Source: Bacillota bacterium | GTDB lineage: Bacteria > Bacillota > Clostridia > Christensenellales > Aristaeellaceae | Assembly (NCBI GenBank): GCA_030057655.1 | Contig: JASGUQ010000023.1 | Location: forward strand, 62,001 to 126,000 | Direction of reading: 5' to 3' | DNA length: 64,000 nucleotides | Shown here: positions 37,020 to 46,400 of the stretch, one piece after another | How the letters are laid out: each line of letters starts with the position of its first letter | Position numbering within the stretch: the stretch's first letter is position 1 | The notes under the pieces: generated by a model | Database searches by the model: none | What the model saw: the letters and a program-made list of their open reading frames with translations, nothing else | What the model was told of the DNA's origin: nothing | Made by a program: the position numbers and the translations under genes

Positions 37020-37851
37020 GAAAATGCTGGAACTTCAGGACATCACCATGCAGTTTGGCGGTGTTGTCGCCGTCAACAATTTGAGCATGCACATCGACCA
37101 AGGCGAGATTGTCGCCCTTATCGGGCCCAACGGCGCGGGCAAGACCACGGCGTTTAACTGCGTGACCGGGATGTACCGTCCCACCAACGGCCAGGTCAAG
37201 TTTGAGGGGAAGGTGATTGTCGCCAACTATCCCCAGGGCAAGATGAAATCCATGTATGCCGGGGAAAACAAGGGCAAGTATAAGCACGAAGTGGCGCCGA
37301 CCCCTGACAAGATCACGCGGATGGGAATCGCGCGAACCTTCCAGAATATCCGCCTGTTCAAGACCCAGACGGCGTTTGAGAACGTGTTGATCGCCACCCA
37401 CCTGCACCGCACCAGCAATCCCTTTACCGCCACCTTCCGCTTAAACTACAAGGAAGAGCGTCAGATGCGGGAACTGGCCCTGTCCATGCTGGAGATGGTC
37501 GGCTTGCAGGACAGCAAGGATGAATTGGCCACCTCCCTGCCCTATGGCAAACAGCGCAGGCTTGAAATCGCAAGAGCGCTCGCGACCAAGCCCAAGCTGC
37601 TGCTGCTGGACGAACCGGCCGCAGGCATGAACCCCCAGGAAACCCATGAACTGGGGCAGTTCATCGTGGACATCAAGAACCGTTTCAACCTGACCGTCTT
37701 TTTGATCGAGCATCACATGGATCTGGTGATGGATATCTCAGAGAGAATCTATGTAATTGACTTTGGCAAACTGATCGCGACCGGTTCCCCGGATGAAATC
37801 CGGGAGAATCAGGATGTGATCAGCGCTTACCTGGGGGTGGATGAAGAATGA
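37012..37851 (+). CDS. Liv-type ABC transporter ATPase (LivG), system 2
   Basis: A 279-residue ABC ATPase. Walker [10 protein letters not shown], the LivG-style signature LPYGKQRRLEIARAL, and Walker B LLLLDEPAAGMN are all present, with the C-terminal helical extension usual in LivG. An insertion of about 20 residues after the first strand region (AGENKGKYKHEVAPTP) is longer than in many LivG, though known in Clostridia. It overlaps both neighbours by a few bases. Confidence 0.95.
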   Translation: MAEKMLELQDITMQFGGVVAVNNLSMHIDQGEIVALIGPNGAGKTTAFNCVTGMYRPTNGQVKFEGKVIVANYPQGKMKSMYAGENKGKYKHEVAPTPDKITRMGIARTFQNIRLFKTQTAFENVLIATHLHRTSNPFTATFRLNYKEERQMRELALSMLEMVGLQDSKDELATSLPYGKQRRLEIARALATKPKLLLLDEPAAGMNPQETHELGQFIVDIKNRFNLTVFLIEHHMDLVMDISERIYVIDFGKLIATGSPDEIRENQDVISAYLGVDEE

Positions 37852-38594
37852 GTTTGTTGACAGTAACCGACCTGAAGGTAAGCTATGGCGGCATTGAGGC
37901 GCTGAAGAGCATTTCCTTTGATGTAAGGAAGGGCCAGATCGTCACCTTGATTGGCGCGAACGGCGCTGGCAAATCCACCACCCTGCGCGCCATCAGCGGC
38001 CTGGTGCCGGTAATAGGCGGCAGCATCAATTTTGACGGGCGCGAGATCACCTCGCTGGACACCTCTAAAATTGTCAGCGAAGGCATCGTGATGGTGCCGG
38101 AAGGCAGGAAGGTGTTTCCAAACCTGAGCGTGCTGGAAAACCTGAAAATCGGCGCTTACTTGAGGACCAACGCGGATGAGATCAGCGCCTCCATCGAGTA
38201 TGTGTATGAACGCTTTCCAAGGCTCAAAGAGAGGCACTGGCAAATGGCGGGAACGCTCTCAGGCGGCGAGCAGCAAATGCTGGCCGTCGGGCGCGCGCTC
38301 ATGGCCAGGCCCAAACTGCTGATGATGGATGAGCCGTCCCTGGGGCTTGCGCCGCTGGTTGTGAAAGACATTTTCCGCATCATCCACCGGCTGCGGGACG
38401 AGGGAATCACCATCCTTCTGATTGAGCAAAACGCGAACGCCGCGCTGCGCGCTGCGGACTATGGCTATGTTTTGGAAACAGGCCGCATCACGATGGAGGG
38501 CGAAGGGGCAACCCTGCTGAACGACCCCAAGGTCCGCGACGCCTACCTGGGCCATGCCAAAGGGAAAAAATCGTCCGAACCTGAAGTCAAGTGA
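37848..38594 (+). CDS. Liv-type ABC transporter ATPase (LivF), system 2
   Basis: A 248-residue ABC ATPase with GANGAGKST, LSGGEQQMLAVGRAL and LLMMDEPSLGLAP, as in LivF. Its start overlaps the LivG stop (ATGA). It is the last gene of the operon; the transcript then runs into a string of hairpins, the first of which may end it. The C-terminus is lysine-rich. Confidence 0.95.
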   Translation: MSLLTVTDLKVSYGGIEALKSISFDVRKGQIVTLIGANGAGKSTTLRAISGLVPVIGGSINFDGREITSLDTSKIVSEGIVMVPEGRKVFPNLSVLENLKIGAYLRTNADEISASIEYVYERFPRLKERHWQMAGTLSGGEQQMLAVGRALMARPKLLMMDEPSLGLAPLVVKDIFRIIHRLRDEGITILLIEQNANAALRAADYGYVLETGRITMEGEGATLLNDPKVRDAYLGHAKGKKSSEPEVK

Positions 38595-38921
38595 GTTTTT
38601 TCCGAACCATACAAGGTTTCGCAGTTCGCGAAGCCTTTTGCGTGTCAAAGAAGTGTCTGCGGACACTTCTATGAGTTAAGAGGAACGGGAATTTCTGCCT
38701 GTTCGCTGATGCTCACGGTCGGCAGAAATTCGCGGAACGTTTGGTCTAAAGCCCAAACCTGCGGCACCGCGCATGTCGCTGCCGCAGATTATTATCAGAG
38801 GGTTTCACCCTCCGATACCTCCCTGAATATGGTTTTTGACAGTCTGAAGGTTTCGCAGCTCGCGAAGCCTTTTCTAATTATAGTTTAAAGGATATAATCT
38901 GCATGAAGCAAGGAGGGCAGG
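38595..38921. repeat. Hairpin array flanked by two near-identical 27-base repeats
   Basis: This 327-base stretch has no gene. It contains five or six stem-loops in a row. The outer pair, 38613-38639 and 38847-38873, are direct copies differing by a single base, each folding as AAGGTTTCGC / GCGAAGCCTT. Between them: AGAAGTGTC/GACACTTCT (38649-38670), GAATTTCTGCC/GGCAGAAATTC (38689-38731), CTGCGGCA/TGCCGCAG (38759-38787) and GAGGGT/ACCCTC (38798-38812). It may be a mobile or repetitive intergenic element, or a compound terminator. Confidence 0.7.
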
Positions 38922-39854
38922 ATGAACTGGATTGAAGCAAGCGTGACCACATCCACCGGCTTCGCGGACGCGGTGAGTGAGGTTTTGATCGAACATGGCG
39001 CCAAGGGCACACAAATTCTGGATCGTCTTGACGTGCCAAAGAGCGATGACGGAACCGGGTTTGGCGAATTGTACGGGGATGAGATCACGGAAAACATGCC
39101 GGAAGAGGTGACGGTGAAGGCCTGGTTCGCTTCAAGAGAGGATGTGCTGAGCGCCAAAGAAGCGATCAAGCGGCTTTCCCGGATGAATGAAGCCGGTTTT
39201 GGCAAACTGGAACTCAGCCTCCAGGACGTGAAGGAAGAGGATTGGGCTGAAAACTGGAAGAAGTATTACAAGCCCATGCGCGTGGGAAAGCGGCTTGTGA
39301 TCCGCCCGGTCTGGGAGAATTACCAAAAAGAAGAAGGCGACCTGGTCATCAGCATGGATCCGGGGATGGCCTTTGGAACCGGCACGCATGAGACCACGCG
39401 CCTGTGCATGGAAATGATCGAAACGCACTTCAAAGGCGGGAAAGCGCTTGACATCGGGACGGGCTCGGGCATCCTGGCAATCACGCTGAGCCTGCTGGGC
39501 GCCGAGGGTGTCACCGCCGTTGACATTGATCCGGTCGCTGTGAAGGCAGCAGGCGAGAACATCGCCCGCAACGGGCTTTCTGATGATGTTCAGGTGGTAT
39601 TGGGCGATCTGACAAAGGATGTCTCAGGCCGTTTTGATTTTATCTGCGCCAACATCCTGGCCGACGTCATCATCAGCCTGAAGGAAACCATCAAGCCCCT
39701 GATGGACAGGAACGCGGGGTTTCTGGCGTCCGGCATCATTAAAGACCGCAAAAACGACGTGCTGACGGCCTTCCACAAGGCCGGGTTTGAGCTTTTGGAC
39801 GAAAAGGAGCAGGGCGAGTGGGTTGCACTGCTGTTTAAAAAGAACGATGCCTGA
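38922..39854 (+). CDS. prmA: Ribosomal protein L11 methyltransferase
   Basis: A 310-residue PrmA. The N-terminal substrate domain (MNWIEASVTTSTGF) is followed by the methyltransferase domain. Motif I is KALDIGTGSGILAI in family form, with MDPGMAFGTGTHETT just before it, diagnostic for PrmA. It trimethylates ribosomal protein L11. It starts behind GGAGGG and overlaps rsmE by eight bases, a gene pair that is common in Firmicutes. Confidence 0.95.
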   Translation: MNWIEASVTTSTGFADAVSEVLIEHGAKGTQILDRLDVPKSDDGTGFGELYGDEITENMPEEVTVKAWFASREDVLSAKEAIKRLSRMNEAGFGKLELSLQDVKEEDWAENWKKYYKPMRVGKRLVIRPVWENYQKEEGDLVISMDPGMAFGTGTHETTRLCMEMIETHFKGGKALDIGTGSGILAITLSLLGAEGVTAVDIDPVAVKAAGENIARNGLSDDVQVVLGDLTKDVSGRFDFICANILADVIISLKETIKPLMDRNAGFLASGIIKDRKNDVLTAFHKAGFELLDEKEQGEWVALLFKKNDA

Positions 39855-40542
39855 TTTTTTCGCTGAATCCATCACAAACGGCATCGCCCGCTTCACGGAT
39901 GAGGACAGCCGCCACGCGGTCAAGTCGCTCAGGCTGAAGGAGGGCGAAGCGCTTCATGTCAGTTTCAAGGGCAGGCGCTACCTGGCCAAGTTTGAGAAAA
40001 ACGGTGACGAAGCCGCAGCTCGGATCCTTGAAGAAGTAAGCGGCACCGAACCCAAAACCCGGATAACCCTGTATCAGGGCTGGCCCAAGGGCGACAAAAT
40101 GGAGCAGATCGTCAAGCAGTCCACAGAATTGGGCGTTCACAAAATCGTGCCCGTTCTTTTTTCAAGGTGTGTCGCCAGGCCCGAAGGCAGCAAGCGCATT
40201 GACCGGCTGAACAGAATTGCACGGGAAGCTGCCATGCAATCGGGGAGAACCATGATACCGCAGGTGGATGAAACCGTTGATTTTAAGCAGCTGCAGCATC
40301 TTTTAAAGGCCCATGAGCTGGCGCTGGTGCCCTATGAGATGGAAAAAGCCCAAAGCTTGCGGGATGTGTACAAGGGTGCCCAAGACATCGCCCTGGTCAT
40401 CGGGCCGGAGGGCGGGCTCAGTGAAACGGAGGTAAAGGAGATGGGCGCCTGTCCCCTCTCCCTGGGGCCGCGCATCATGAGGACTGAGACCGCGGGCATC
40501 GCCGCCATCGCCATGATCCTGGCGCTTAACAATGATTTTTAG
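39847..40542 (+). CDS. rsmE: 16S rRNA (uracil1498-N3)-methyltransferase
   Basis: A 231-residue SPOUT-class methyltransferase. The start MPDFFAES lies inside the end of prmA, which sets the coupled start; an upstream in-frame ATG has no ribosome site. The PUA-like N-terminus (HAVKSLRLKEGEALHV) leads to the knotted C-terminus with IGPEGGLSETEV and LGPRIMRTETA, the SAM-binding loops of RsmE. It methylates U1498 of 16S rRNA. Confidence 0.95.
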   Translation: MPDFFAESITNGIARFTDEDSRHAVKSLRLKEGEALHVSFKGRRYLAKFEKNGDEAAARILEEVSGTEPKTRITLYQGWPKGDKMEQIVKQSTELGVHKIVPVLFSRCVARPEGSKRIDRLNRIAREAAMQSGRTMIPQVDETVDFKQLQHLLKAHELALVPYEMEKAQSLRDVYKGAQDIALVIGPEGGLSETEVKEMGACPLSLGPRIMRTETAGIAAIAMILALNNDF

Positions 40543-40548
40543 CAGGAA

Positions 40549-41856
40549 ATGATGAGTTTGAGCAGCAATAAAACCGTCGCTTTTTATACCTTGGGGTGCA
40601 AGGTCAACCAGTACGACGCCCAGGCTATGAAGGAGTTTTTTTTAAACGCCGGGTACAGGTCCGTCAATTTTGGGGAGAAAGCGGATGTGAATGTGATCCT
40701 GACCTGCGTTGTGACCGCGGTGGGCGAGCAAAAAAGCAGGCAGATGTTAAACAGGGTGCGCAGAGAGCAGCCGGACAGCCATCTTGTTGCCGCGGGTTGC
40801 CTTGCGCAAAAGGACGCTGAAAAACTCAAGGACCTGGGGGCGAGGCTGATCATCGGCAACCAGTTCAGGGAGCGGGTGCTGGACCTGCTGAACGAAGCCA
40901 TCAGGGAGAACACGCAAATTTCGGCGGTTGACGCGGTGACCAAGATCCCCTTTGAGGACCTGTCCATCAGCTATCAGGATGGGCGAACCCGCGCGGTGAT
41001 GAAGATTCAGGAAGGCTGCGACCGCTGGTGCGCTTACTGCATCATCCCCTCTGTCAGGGGCAGCATCCGCTCCAGAAGCCCGGAAAGCATCAGGGAAGAA
41101 GCCTTGCGCCTTCAACAAGCCGGGTATCAGGAAATCATTCTGACCGGCATCCACCTGAGCAGCTACGGCAAGGATCTGGATGGAGCTTCCCTGATCGACG
41201 CTGTCAAAGCAGCCGCTGTGCCGGGCCTGCCCAGGCTGCGCTTAGGCTCGCTGGAGCCGGTCATCGCGACAGAAGAGTTTGTAAGTGCCCTGTCCAAAAT
41301 TGAGGCGGTCTGCCCGCAGTTTCACCTCTCCCTTCAGTCCGGTTCTGACAGCGTGCTGTCCCGGATGAAGCGCCGTTATACAACACAAGAGTTCCTGGCC
41401 GCAGCCAGGCGGCTGGAGGCCGCCTTTCCCGGCTGCGCGCTGACGACCGACGTCATCGCCGGGTTCCCGGGCGAGAGCGAAGAAGAATTTGAGGAAAGCC
41501 TTCATTTTTGCGGGAAGGTAGGTTTTGCCAAGATGCACATTTTCCCTTTCAGCAGGAGGGCTGGCACCCTGGCAGACAAAATGCCGGGGCAACTGAGCAG
41601 GGCGGTCAAGCAGGAGCGCGCCAGAAAACTGTCGGATCTGGACCGGGAGATGTCGCGGCGCTTCCGTGAAAGCATGTTGGGCAGCGTCCAGGACGTGCTG
41701 TTTGAAACCGTGGATGAATCAGGAACCGCCCTTGGACATACCAGAAACGGAATGACGATTTATGTTCAAAACGCGCAGGCGAATGACAGGGTTTTTGTCA
41801 GGCTCACAGCGCTTTATCAGGATGGGTTTGAGGGAGAGCCCGCTGAAGTAATTTGA
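40549..41856 (+). CDS. mtaB: tRNA t6A37 methylthiotransferase MtaB
   Basis: A 435-residue radical-SAM methylthiotransferase. The N-terminal domain has TLGCKVNQYDAQ and single cysteines at LTCVVT and AAGCLAQ, giving the three ligands of the auxiliary cluster. The radical-SAM motif is CDRWCAYC (CxxxCxxC), followed by IPSVRGSIRSR. A TRAM-like C-terminus ends the protein. MtaB adds methylthio to t6A at position 37 of tRNAs reading ANN codons. Two ATGs (40549 and 40552) are possible starts. It follows rsmE by 6 bases. Confidence 0.93.
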   Translation: MMSLSSNKTVAFYTLGCKVNQYDAQAMKEFFLNAGYRSVNFGEKADVNVILTCVVTAVGEQKSRQMLNRVRREQPDSHLVAAGCLAQKDAEKLKDLGARLIIGNQFRERVLDLLNEAIRENTQISAVDAVTKIPFEDLSISYQDGRTRAVMKIQEGCDRWCAYCIIPSVRGSIRSRSPESIREEALRLQQAGYQEIILTGIHLSSYGKDLDGASLIDAVKAAAVPGLPRLRLGSLEPVIATEEFVSALSKIEAVCPQFHLSLQSGSDSVLSRMKRRYTTQEFLAAARRLEAAFPGCALTTDVIAGFPGESEEEFEESLHFCGKVGFAKMHIFPFSRRAGTLADKMPGQLSRAVKQERARKLSDLDREMSRRFRESMLGSVQDVLFETVDESGTALGHTRNGMTIYVQNAQANDRVFVRLTALYQDGFEGEPAEVI

Positions 41857-41921
41857 CAAACACAAGCCCCGCGAATATAGTGAAACCATACAATTTTGAC
41901 AGATCCGCCCAGGAGGAGCGA

Positions 41922-42794
41922 ATGAACAAAGACTTTGCCATCCTTACCCAGGCCAGTTGCGACCTCCCCCCGGAGCGCCTCAAAGCCCAGGACATCCTGG
42001 TGGTTCCCATGCCCATGAGCATTGAGAACCTCACCTATCACCACAACCCCTCCGGCAAAGGCATCAGTTTTTCCGAGTTCTACAAGATGCTGAGGGAAAA
42101 CAAGGTGGTCAGGACTTCCGCCCCCTCCCCCCAGGACTTCATCGCGGCGGCGGAGCCGGCCCTTAAAAAAGGGCTGGACATCCTTTACCTTGGCATCTCC
42201 TCCACCTTAAGCGGCACCTTTCAGTCCGGGGTGCTGGCGATGAACATGCTCAAAGAGGCCTATCCTGAAAGGGAGATCATCTGCGTTGACACCAAGTCAG
42301 GCGCGATGGGCGAGGCTTTGCTGGTGGAGATGGCGGCCAAGGCACGAAAAGAAGGGAAAACGCTTCAGGAAACGGCGGAACTGATCGAGCGCAACAAATT
42401 AAAGACCGCCCATTATTTTACGCTTGATGACATGGAGGCGCTCAGCCGCAGCGGACGGCTTCCCGCCTACCGGGCTGTGATCGGCAACCTGCTTGACATC
42501 AAGCCCGTAATCAAATTGAGCGGCGACAGCACCTTCGCGGTCGTCGCCAAGGTGCGCGGCTACAAAAAGGCGCTGAGCAAACTTTGTGAAATGGTGCTGA
42601 GCAAGGCCGAGGAACTGAAGGATCAGATTGTATACATCAGCCATGCCGATGTGAAACAGGCAGCGGAGCAGCTGGCCGAAAAATTCCGCATCGCGGGCGC
42701 CAGGGAAGTGGTCATCACGCTTCTGGGCCCGGCGATCGCGGGGCATTTCGGCATTGGCGGCATTGGCGTTTCCTTCCTGGCAGGCAAGAGATAA
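41922..42794 (+). CDS. DegV family fatty-acid-binding protein
   Basis: A 290-residue DegV protein starting MNKDFAILTQASCDLPPE behind AGGAGGAG; an upstream in-frame ATG is not supported. The conserved TSAPSPQDF and ISSTLSGTFQSG regions bind the carboxylate of the fatty acid. DegV and FakB proteins carry fatty acids to the kinase FakA for phosphorylation; no fakA is visible here. The ARLPAYRA-like segment SRSGRLPAYRAVIGNLLDIKP in pattern is typical. Confidence 0.92.
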   Translation: MNKDFAILTQASCDLPPERLKAQDILVVPMPMSIENLTYHHNPSGKGISFSEFYKMLRENKVVRTSAPSPQDFIAAAEPALKKGLDILYLGISSTLSGTFQSGVLAMNMLKEAYPEREIICVDTKSGAMGEALLVEMAAKARKEGKTLQETAELIERNKLKTAHYFTLDDMEALSRSGRLPAYRAVIGNLLDIKPVIKLSGDSTFAVVAKVRGYKKALSKLCEMVLSKAEELKDQIVYISHADVKQAAEQLAEKFRIAGAREVVITLLGPAIAGHFGIGGIGVSFLAGKR

Positions 42795-42808
42795 AAGGAG
42801 TGAATGAA

Positions 42809-43153
42809 ATGAGTGAATGTCTGTTCTGCAAAATGGTCAAGGGCGAGATCCCGGTCAACGCTTTCTACGAGGACGAGCAGGTGCTGGTCATCCATGACAT
42901 CAACCCCCAGGCGAAAACACACCTGCTCCTGATGCCGAAGGTGCATCTTGAAAGCCTGAATGACCTTGAAAAAGCAGGCGACGGCCTGCTCGCGGCCATT
43001 CTGCGCGCGGCGTCCGTCGTCGCGAAAAAAGCCGGGATCAGCGAGAGCGGCTACCGCCTTGTGTCCAACTGCGGCAAAGACGCCAGGCAAAGCGTACCCC
43101 ACCTGCACTTTCACATCCTGGGCGGGCAAACGCTGAACGATCAGATGAGCTGA
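42809..43153 (+). CDS. Histidine triad (HIT) nucleotide-binding protein
   Basis: A 114-residue HIT/Hint protein. The triad VPHLHFHILGG is at the C-terminus, and the N-terminus SECLFCKMVKGEIP is the usual zinc-and-dimer segment. Such enzymes hydrolyse AMP-lysine and related phosphoramidates. The ATG at 42809 lies 8 bases after AAAAGGAG. It forms the end of the prmA-rsmE-mtaB-degV series. Confidence 0.95.
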   Translation: MSECLFCKMVKGEIPVNAFYEDEQVLVIHDINPQAKTHLLLMPKVHLESLNDLEKAGDGLLAAILRAASVVAKKAGISESGYRLVSNCGKDARQSVPHLHFHILGGQTLNDQMS

Positions 43154-43178
43154 TCCGATCGAATGTCTGGCTCAAATC

Positions 43179-43227
43179 AATAGCTGTTCCGTTTTTTCCT
43201 GGGAAATGACGGGTGCAGCTATTTTTT
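43179..43227 (+). terminator. Intrinsic terminator after the HIT gene
   Basis: AATAGCTG (43179-43186) pairs with CAGCTATT (43216-43223), with inner TTCC/GGAA pairing, followed by TTTTA. Confidence 0.75.
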
Positions 43228-43229
43228 AC

Positions 43230-43258
43230 TTGTGAAAACAGCGGGGCCAGTATATAAT
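43230..43258 (+). promoter_or_regulatory. Sigma-A promoter of cggR-pgk-tpiA-gpmI
   Basis: TTGTGA (43230-43235), 17-base spacer, TATAAT (43253-43258). The perfect palindrome CCCACGTGGG at 43261-43270 covers the expected start site. Confidence 0.85.
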
Positions 43259-43260
43259 AT

Positions 43261-43270
43261 CCCACGTGGG
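43261..43270. promoter_or_regulatory. Palindrome CCCACGTGGG at the cggR start site
   Basis: A perfect 10-base palindrome three bases after the -10. It could be a repressor site. It is not the known CggR operator, which uses GGGAC and TGTCC half-sites. Confidence 0.45.
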
Positions 43271-43301
43271 CAAAAACCGCCCCGCCAGGAAGGGACAGCA
43301 T

Positions 43302-44333
43302 TTGTTAGAAATCACATGGGCAACCTTGAAGCGCATCGCGGCTGACCAGGTGGAAGAGATTTACCGCCGGGCGCTTCTTTTGGAACGCATCAACGCGATC
43401 GGTCCCGTTGGCAGGCGGACCCTGGCCGCCTCCATGCAGCTGTCCGAAAGGGAGGTGCGCGCGGCCGCCGAATCCCTCAAGGAAGAGGGGCTGATCGTCA
43501 TGAACAGCAGCGGGATGGAGCTCAGCGAGGACGGGCTGAAGATCCTGCCTGAAGTGCGTGCGTTGTGCCGCAACATTTCCGGCTTGTTCGATCTGGAGAC
43601 CGAACTGAAGCGCAGGCTGAACATCGAGCACCTGAGCGTGGTCCCGGGCGATATCGATTTTGACCGCATGGTCCTGGTGGATCTGGGACGGGCGACAGCC
43701 CAGTTTGTAGCGGATGTCGTGAAAGAGAATATGATCATCGCCGTTTCCGGTGGCAGCACCATGAACGAGGTTGCCCGCGCCGTGACCCCGGCGCCAGGCC
43801 CTGTGATGGTCGTGCCCGCCAGGGGCGGCTTTGGCCGGATGGCCCAAATGCAGGCGGATGCGGTGGCGGGCGAGCTGGCTCAGCGCATTGGCGGCGACTG
43901 CCGCTTGATGCACCTGCCCGAAGGCATGGACCAGGAAACCCTGTCAAAAGCCGCGAAATTGCCGGGTGTTCGAGCCACCCTGGCCCTGATGAGAAACGCG
44001 GACGTCATCCTTTTTGGCGTTGGCAGATCGGACGACATGGCGCAGCGGCGCGGGCTCTCCCTCTCGATGCGCAAACAGCTGCAAAAAGACGGCGCGGTCG
44101 GGGAAGCGCTTGGCGACTTCTTTGACATCCACGGCCGCGTGGTCTATCAAAGCCCTTCCCTGTCCAGTGAGCTGGGGATCGGCAAACACAACTCCGTATC
44201 CATTGTGGCGGCAGCCGGTAAAGATAAAAAAGAAGCTGTGCTTGCGGCGGTTCGCTGGCACACCCCCTGGGCGCTTGTGGTAGACGAAGGGCTTGGCAGG
44301 GCGATGCTTGAACTGATGGATGAAGAAGGCTAA
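43302..44333 (+). CDS. cggR: Central glycolytic genes regulator (SorC family)
   Basis: A 343-residue SorC-family regulator. I choose TTG 43302, 7 bases after AGGAAGGG; a GTG at 43266 has no such site. The N-terminal winged helix contains [25 protein letters not shown], as in CggR. The sugar-binding domain shows [12 protein letters not shown] and LLFGVGR-like [12 protein letters not shown]. In Bacillus, CggR senses fructose-1,6-bisphosphate and controls gapA-pgk-tpi-pgm-eno. Here pgk follows directly, so the regulatory link is kept while gapA is missing. Confidence 0.9.
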   Translation: MLEITWATLKRIAADQVEEIYRRALLLERINAIGPVGRRTLAASMQLSEREVRAAAESLKEEGLIVMNSSGMELSEDGLKILPEVRALCRNISGLFDLETELKRRLNIEHLSVVPGDIDFDRMVLVDLGRATAQFVADVVKENMIIAVSGGSTMNEVARAVTPAPGPVMVVPARGGFGRMAQMQADAVAGELAQRIGGDCRLMHLPEGMDQETLSKAAKLPGVRATLALMRNADVILFGVGRSDDMAQRRGLSLSMRKQLQKDGAVGEALGDFFDIHGRVVYQSPSLSSELGIGKHNSVSIVAAAGKDKKEAVLAAVRWHTPWALVVDEGLGRAMLELMDEEG

Positions 44334-44361
44334 AAACAAACAACACACTAAGGAGGAACCC

Positions 44362-45546
44362 ATGAACAAGAAAACCGTACGCGATCTGGATCTCAAGGGC
44401 AAAAAAGTACTGGTGCGCGTTGACTTTAACGTGCCCATGGACGAGAACAAGAATATCACCGATGAAAACCGGATCATCGGCGCGCTGCCCACCATCAGCT
44501 ATCTTCTGGGACAAAGCGCCAAAGTGATCCTTTGCAGCCACCTGGGCCGCCCCAAGGGCGAGTTCAACATGAAATACTCCCTGGCGCCTGTTGCCAAGCG
44601 CCTGTCCGAACTGCTCAAGGTCGATGTCAAAATGGCCAAGGACGTCGTCGGAGAGGACGCCGACCAGGTTGTCGCCTCCCTGAAGGACGGCGACGTGGCG
44701 CTGCTTGAAAACCTGCGCTTCCACAAGGAAGAAGAAAAGAATGACGAAGCCTTTGCCAAGAAGCTGGCCTCCTACGCGGACGTCTATGTCAATGACGCGT
44801 TTGGAACCGCCCACCGCGCGCATGCCTCAACCGAAGGCGTCGCGCACTTCCTGCCCGCGGTGTCTGGCTTCCTGATTGAAAAAGAGCTCAAATTCATGGG
44901 CAAGGCCCTGGAAAACCCGGAGCGGCCTTTCGTGGCCATCCTGGGCGGTGCGAAGGTCTCCGACAAGCTGGGCGTTATCAACAACCTGCTTGAAAAGGTC
45001 GATACCCTCATCATTGGCGGCGGCATGGCCTTCACCTTTTCCGTGGCCCAGGGCGGCAAGATCGGAAAAAGCCTGCTGGAGAGCGACAAGGTGGACTATG
45101 CCCGTGAAATGATGGAGAAAGCCAAGGCCAGGGGTATCCAGCTGCTGCTGCCGGTTGACGCGGTCATCGCAGACAAGTTTGACAACGACGCCAACATCCA
45201 GGTCGTTCCCGCGGGCGAGATCCCGGACGGCTGGCAGGGCCTTGACATCGGCCCCAAGACCCGTGAAATCTTCGCTGAGGCCATTATGAACGCCAAGACC
45301 GTGGTCTGGAACGGGCCGATGGGCGTGTTTGAAATGCCCAATTTCGCCAATGGCACCAAGGCCGTCGCCAAGGCGCTGGCGGACAGCGACGCGACCACCA
45401 TCGTGGGCGGCGGCGACTCTGCCGCGGCCGTGACCCAGATGGGCTTTGCCGATAAAATCAGCCACATCTCAACCGGCGGCGGCGCCTCCCTGGAGTTCCT
45501 GGAGGGCCTGGTTCTGCCCGGCGTCGCGGCGCTCAACGATAAGTAA
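44362..45546 (+). CDS. pgk: Phosphoglycerate kinase
   Basis: A 394-residue PGK starting [20 protein letters not shown] behind AAGGAGG. The signature [10 protein letters not shown], the substrate-binding [10 protein letters not shown] and the nucleotide-binding [11 protein letters not shown] are present. It makes ATP from 1,3-bisphosphoglycerate in glycolysis. It lies 28 bases after cggR; the longer open frame upstream overlaps cggR and is not the start. Confidence 0.97.
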   Translation: MNKKTVRDLDLKGKKVLVRVDFNVPMDENKNITDENRIIGALPTISYLLGQSAKVILCSHLGRPKGEFNMKYSLAPVAKRLSELLKVDVKMAKDVVGEDADQVVASLKDGDVALLENLRFHKEEEKNDEAFAKKLASYADVYVNDAFGTAHRAHASTEGVAHFLPAVSGFLIEKELKFMGKALENPERPFVAILGGAKVSDKLGVINNLLEKVDTLIIGGGMAFTFSVAQGGKIGKSLLESDKVDYAREMMEKAKARGIQLLLPVDAVIADKFDNDANIQVVPAGEIPDGWQGLDIGPKTREIFAEAIMNAKTVVWNGPMGVFEMPNFANGTKAVAKALADSDATTIVGGGDSAAAVTQMGFADKISHISTGGGASLEFLEGLVLPGVAALNDK

Positions 45547-45562
45547 AACAGTTCGTTTTCAC

Positions 45563-45595
45563 CCCGCCCGGCGGCCCATCCGGTCACCGGGCGGG
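45563..45595 (+). other. GC-rich hairpin between pgk and tpiA
   Basis: CCCGCCCGG (45563-45571) pairs with CCGGGCGGG (45587-45595), followed by TATAATGTAAG, not a T run. It may be an mRNA processing or stabilising element; the TATAAT lacks a -35. Confidence 0.55.
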
Positions 45596-45635
45596 TATAA
45601 TGTAAGATAGTTGATTAGTTTTGCAGGAGGAAATT

Positions 45636-46388
45636 ATGCGCACACCCATTATTGCTGGAAACTGGAAGATGAACAAAGGCCCCAAGGAAGCGGCCGAACT
45701 GATCCATGAGTTAAAACCCCTGGTGAAAGACGCGAAGGCGACCGTTGTTGTCTGCGTCCCCGCAGTGGACTTTGCCGCCGTCAAAACCGCGATCCGCGGA
45801 AGCAAGATCAAATTGGGCGCCCAGAATGTGCACTACAAAGAGTCAGGCGCTTATACAGGCGAGCTCTCCGCCGCCATGCTCAAGGAAGTTGGCGTTGACT
45901 ACGTGATCATCGGCCACAGCGAGAGACGCCAGTACTTCGGCGAGACGGATGAGACCGTCAACCTGCGCGTGAAGGCGGCCGTTGCGGCGGGCCTGACCCC
46001 CATCATCTGCGTGGGCGAAATGAAGGAACAGCGCGAAGCCGGCTACACCAACGCGCTGGTCACCTACCAGACCCTGATCGCCTTGACCGGGCTGACAGAT
46101 GACCAGGTGAAGAAGGTGATTATCGCCTATGAGCCGGTCTGGGCCATCGGCACCGGGCTGACCGCGACTGACGAGCAGGCCAACGAGACCATCGGCGTGA
46201 TCCGCGAGGCTGTGAAAGCCAAATACGGCAAGCGCGTGAGCGACAAGGTGCGCATTCAGTACGGCGGCAGCATGAACCCCAAAAATGTGAAAGGTCTCAT
46301 GGCACAGCCTGAGATCGACGGCGGGCTGATCGGCGGCGCGTCCCTGAAGGCACCCGACTTTGCCCAAGTCGTCAATTATGACAAATAA
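45636..46388 (+). CDS. tpiA: Triosephosphate isomerase
   Basis: A 250-residue TIM-barrel enzyme beginning MRTPIIAGNWKMNKG; the ATG follows AGGAGG. Catalytic residues are visible: Lys in GNWKMNK, His in IIGHSERR and Glu in IAYEPVWAIGTG. It interconverts dihydroxyacetone phosphate and glyceraldehyde 3-phosphate. It lies between pgk and gpmI in the CggR operon, 12 bases before the latter. Confidence 0.98.
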   Translation: MRTPIIAGNWKMNKGPKEAAELIHELKPLVKDAKATVVVCVPAVDFAAVKTAIRGSKIKLGAQNVHYKESGAYTGELSAAMLKEVGVDYVIIGHSERRQYFGETDETVNLRVKAAVAAGLTPIICVGEMKEQREAGYTNALVTYQTLIALTGLTDDQVKKVIIAYEPVWAIGTGLTATDEQANETIGVIREAVKAKYGKRVSDKVRIQYGGSMNPKNVKGLMAQPEIDGGLIGGASLKAPDFAQVVNYDK

Positions 46389-46400
46389 GGAGCTTAGACT

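Noticed and set aside
38613..38873. CRISPR array
   Set aside because: Only two copies of the repeat, about 230 bases apart, with hairpins and no spacers of even length between them; no cas genes.
45596..45601. TATAAT ahead of tpiA as a separate promoter
   Set aside because: There is no -35 at a suitable distance; the upstream position is inside the GC hairpin.
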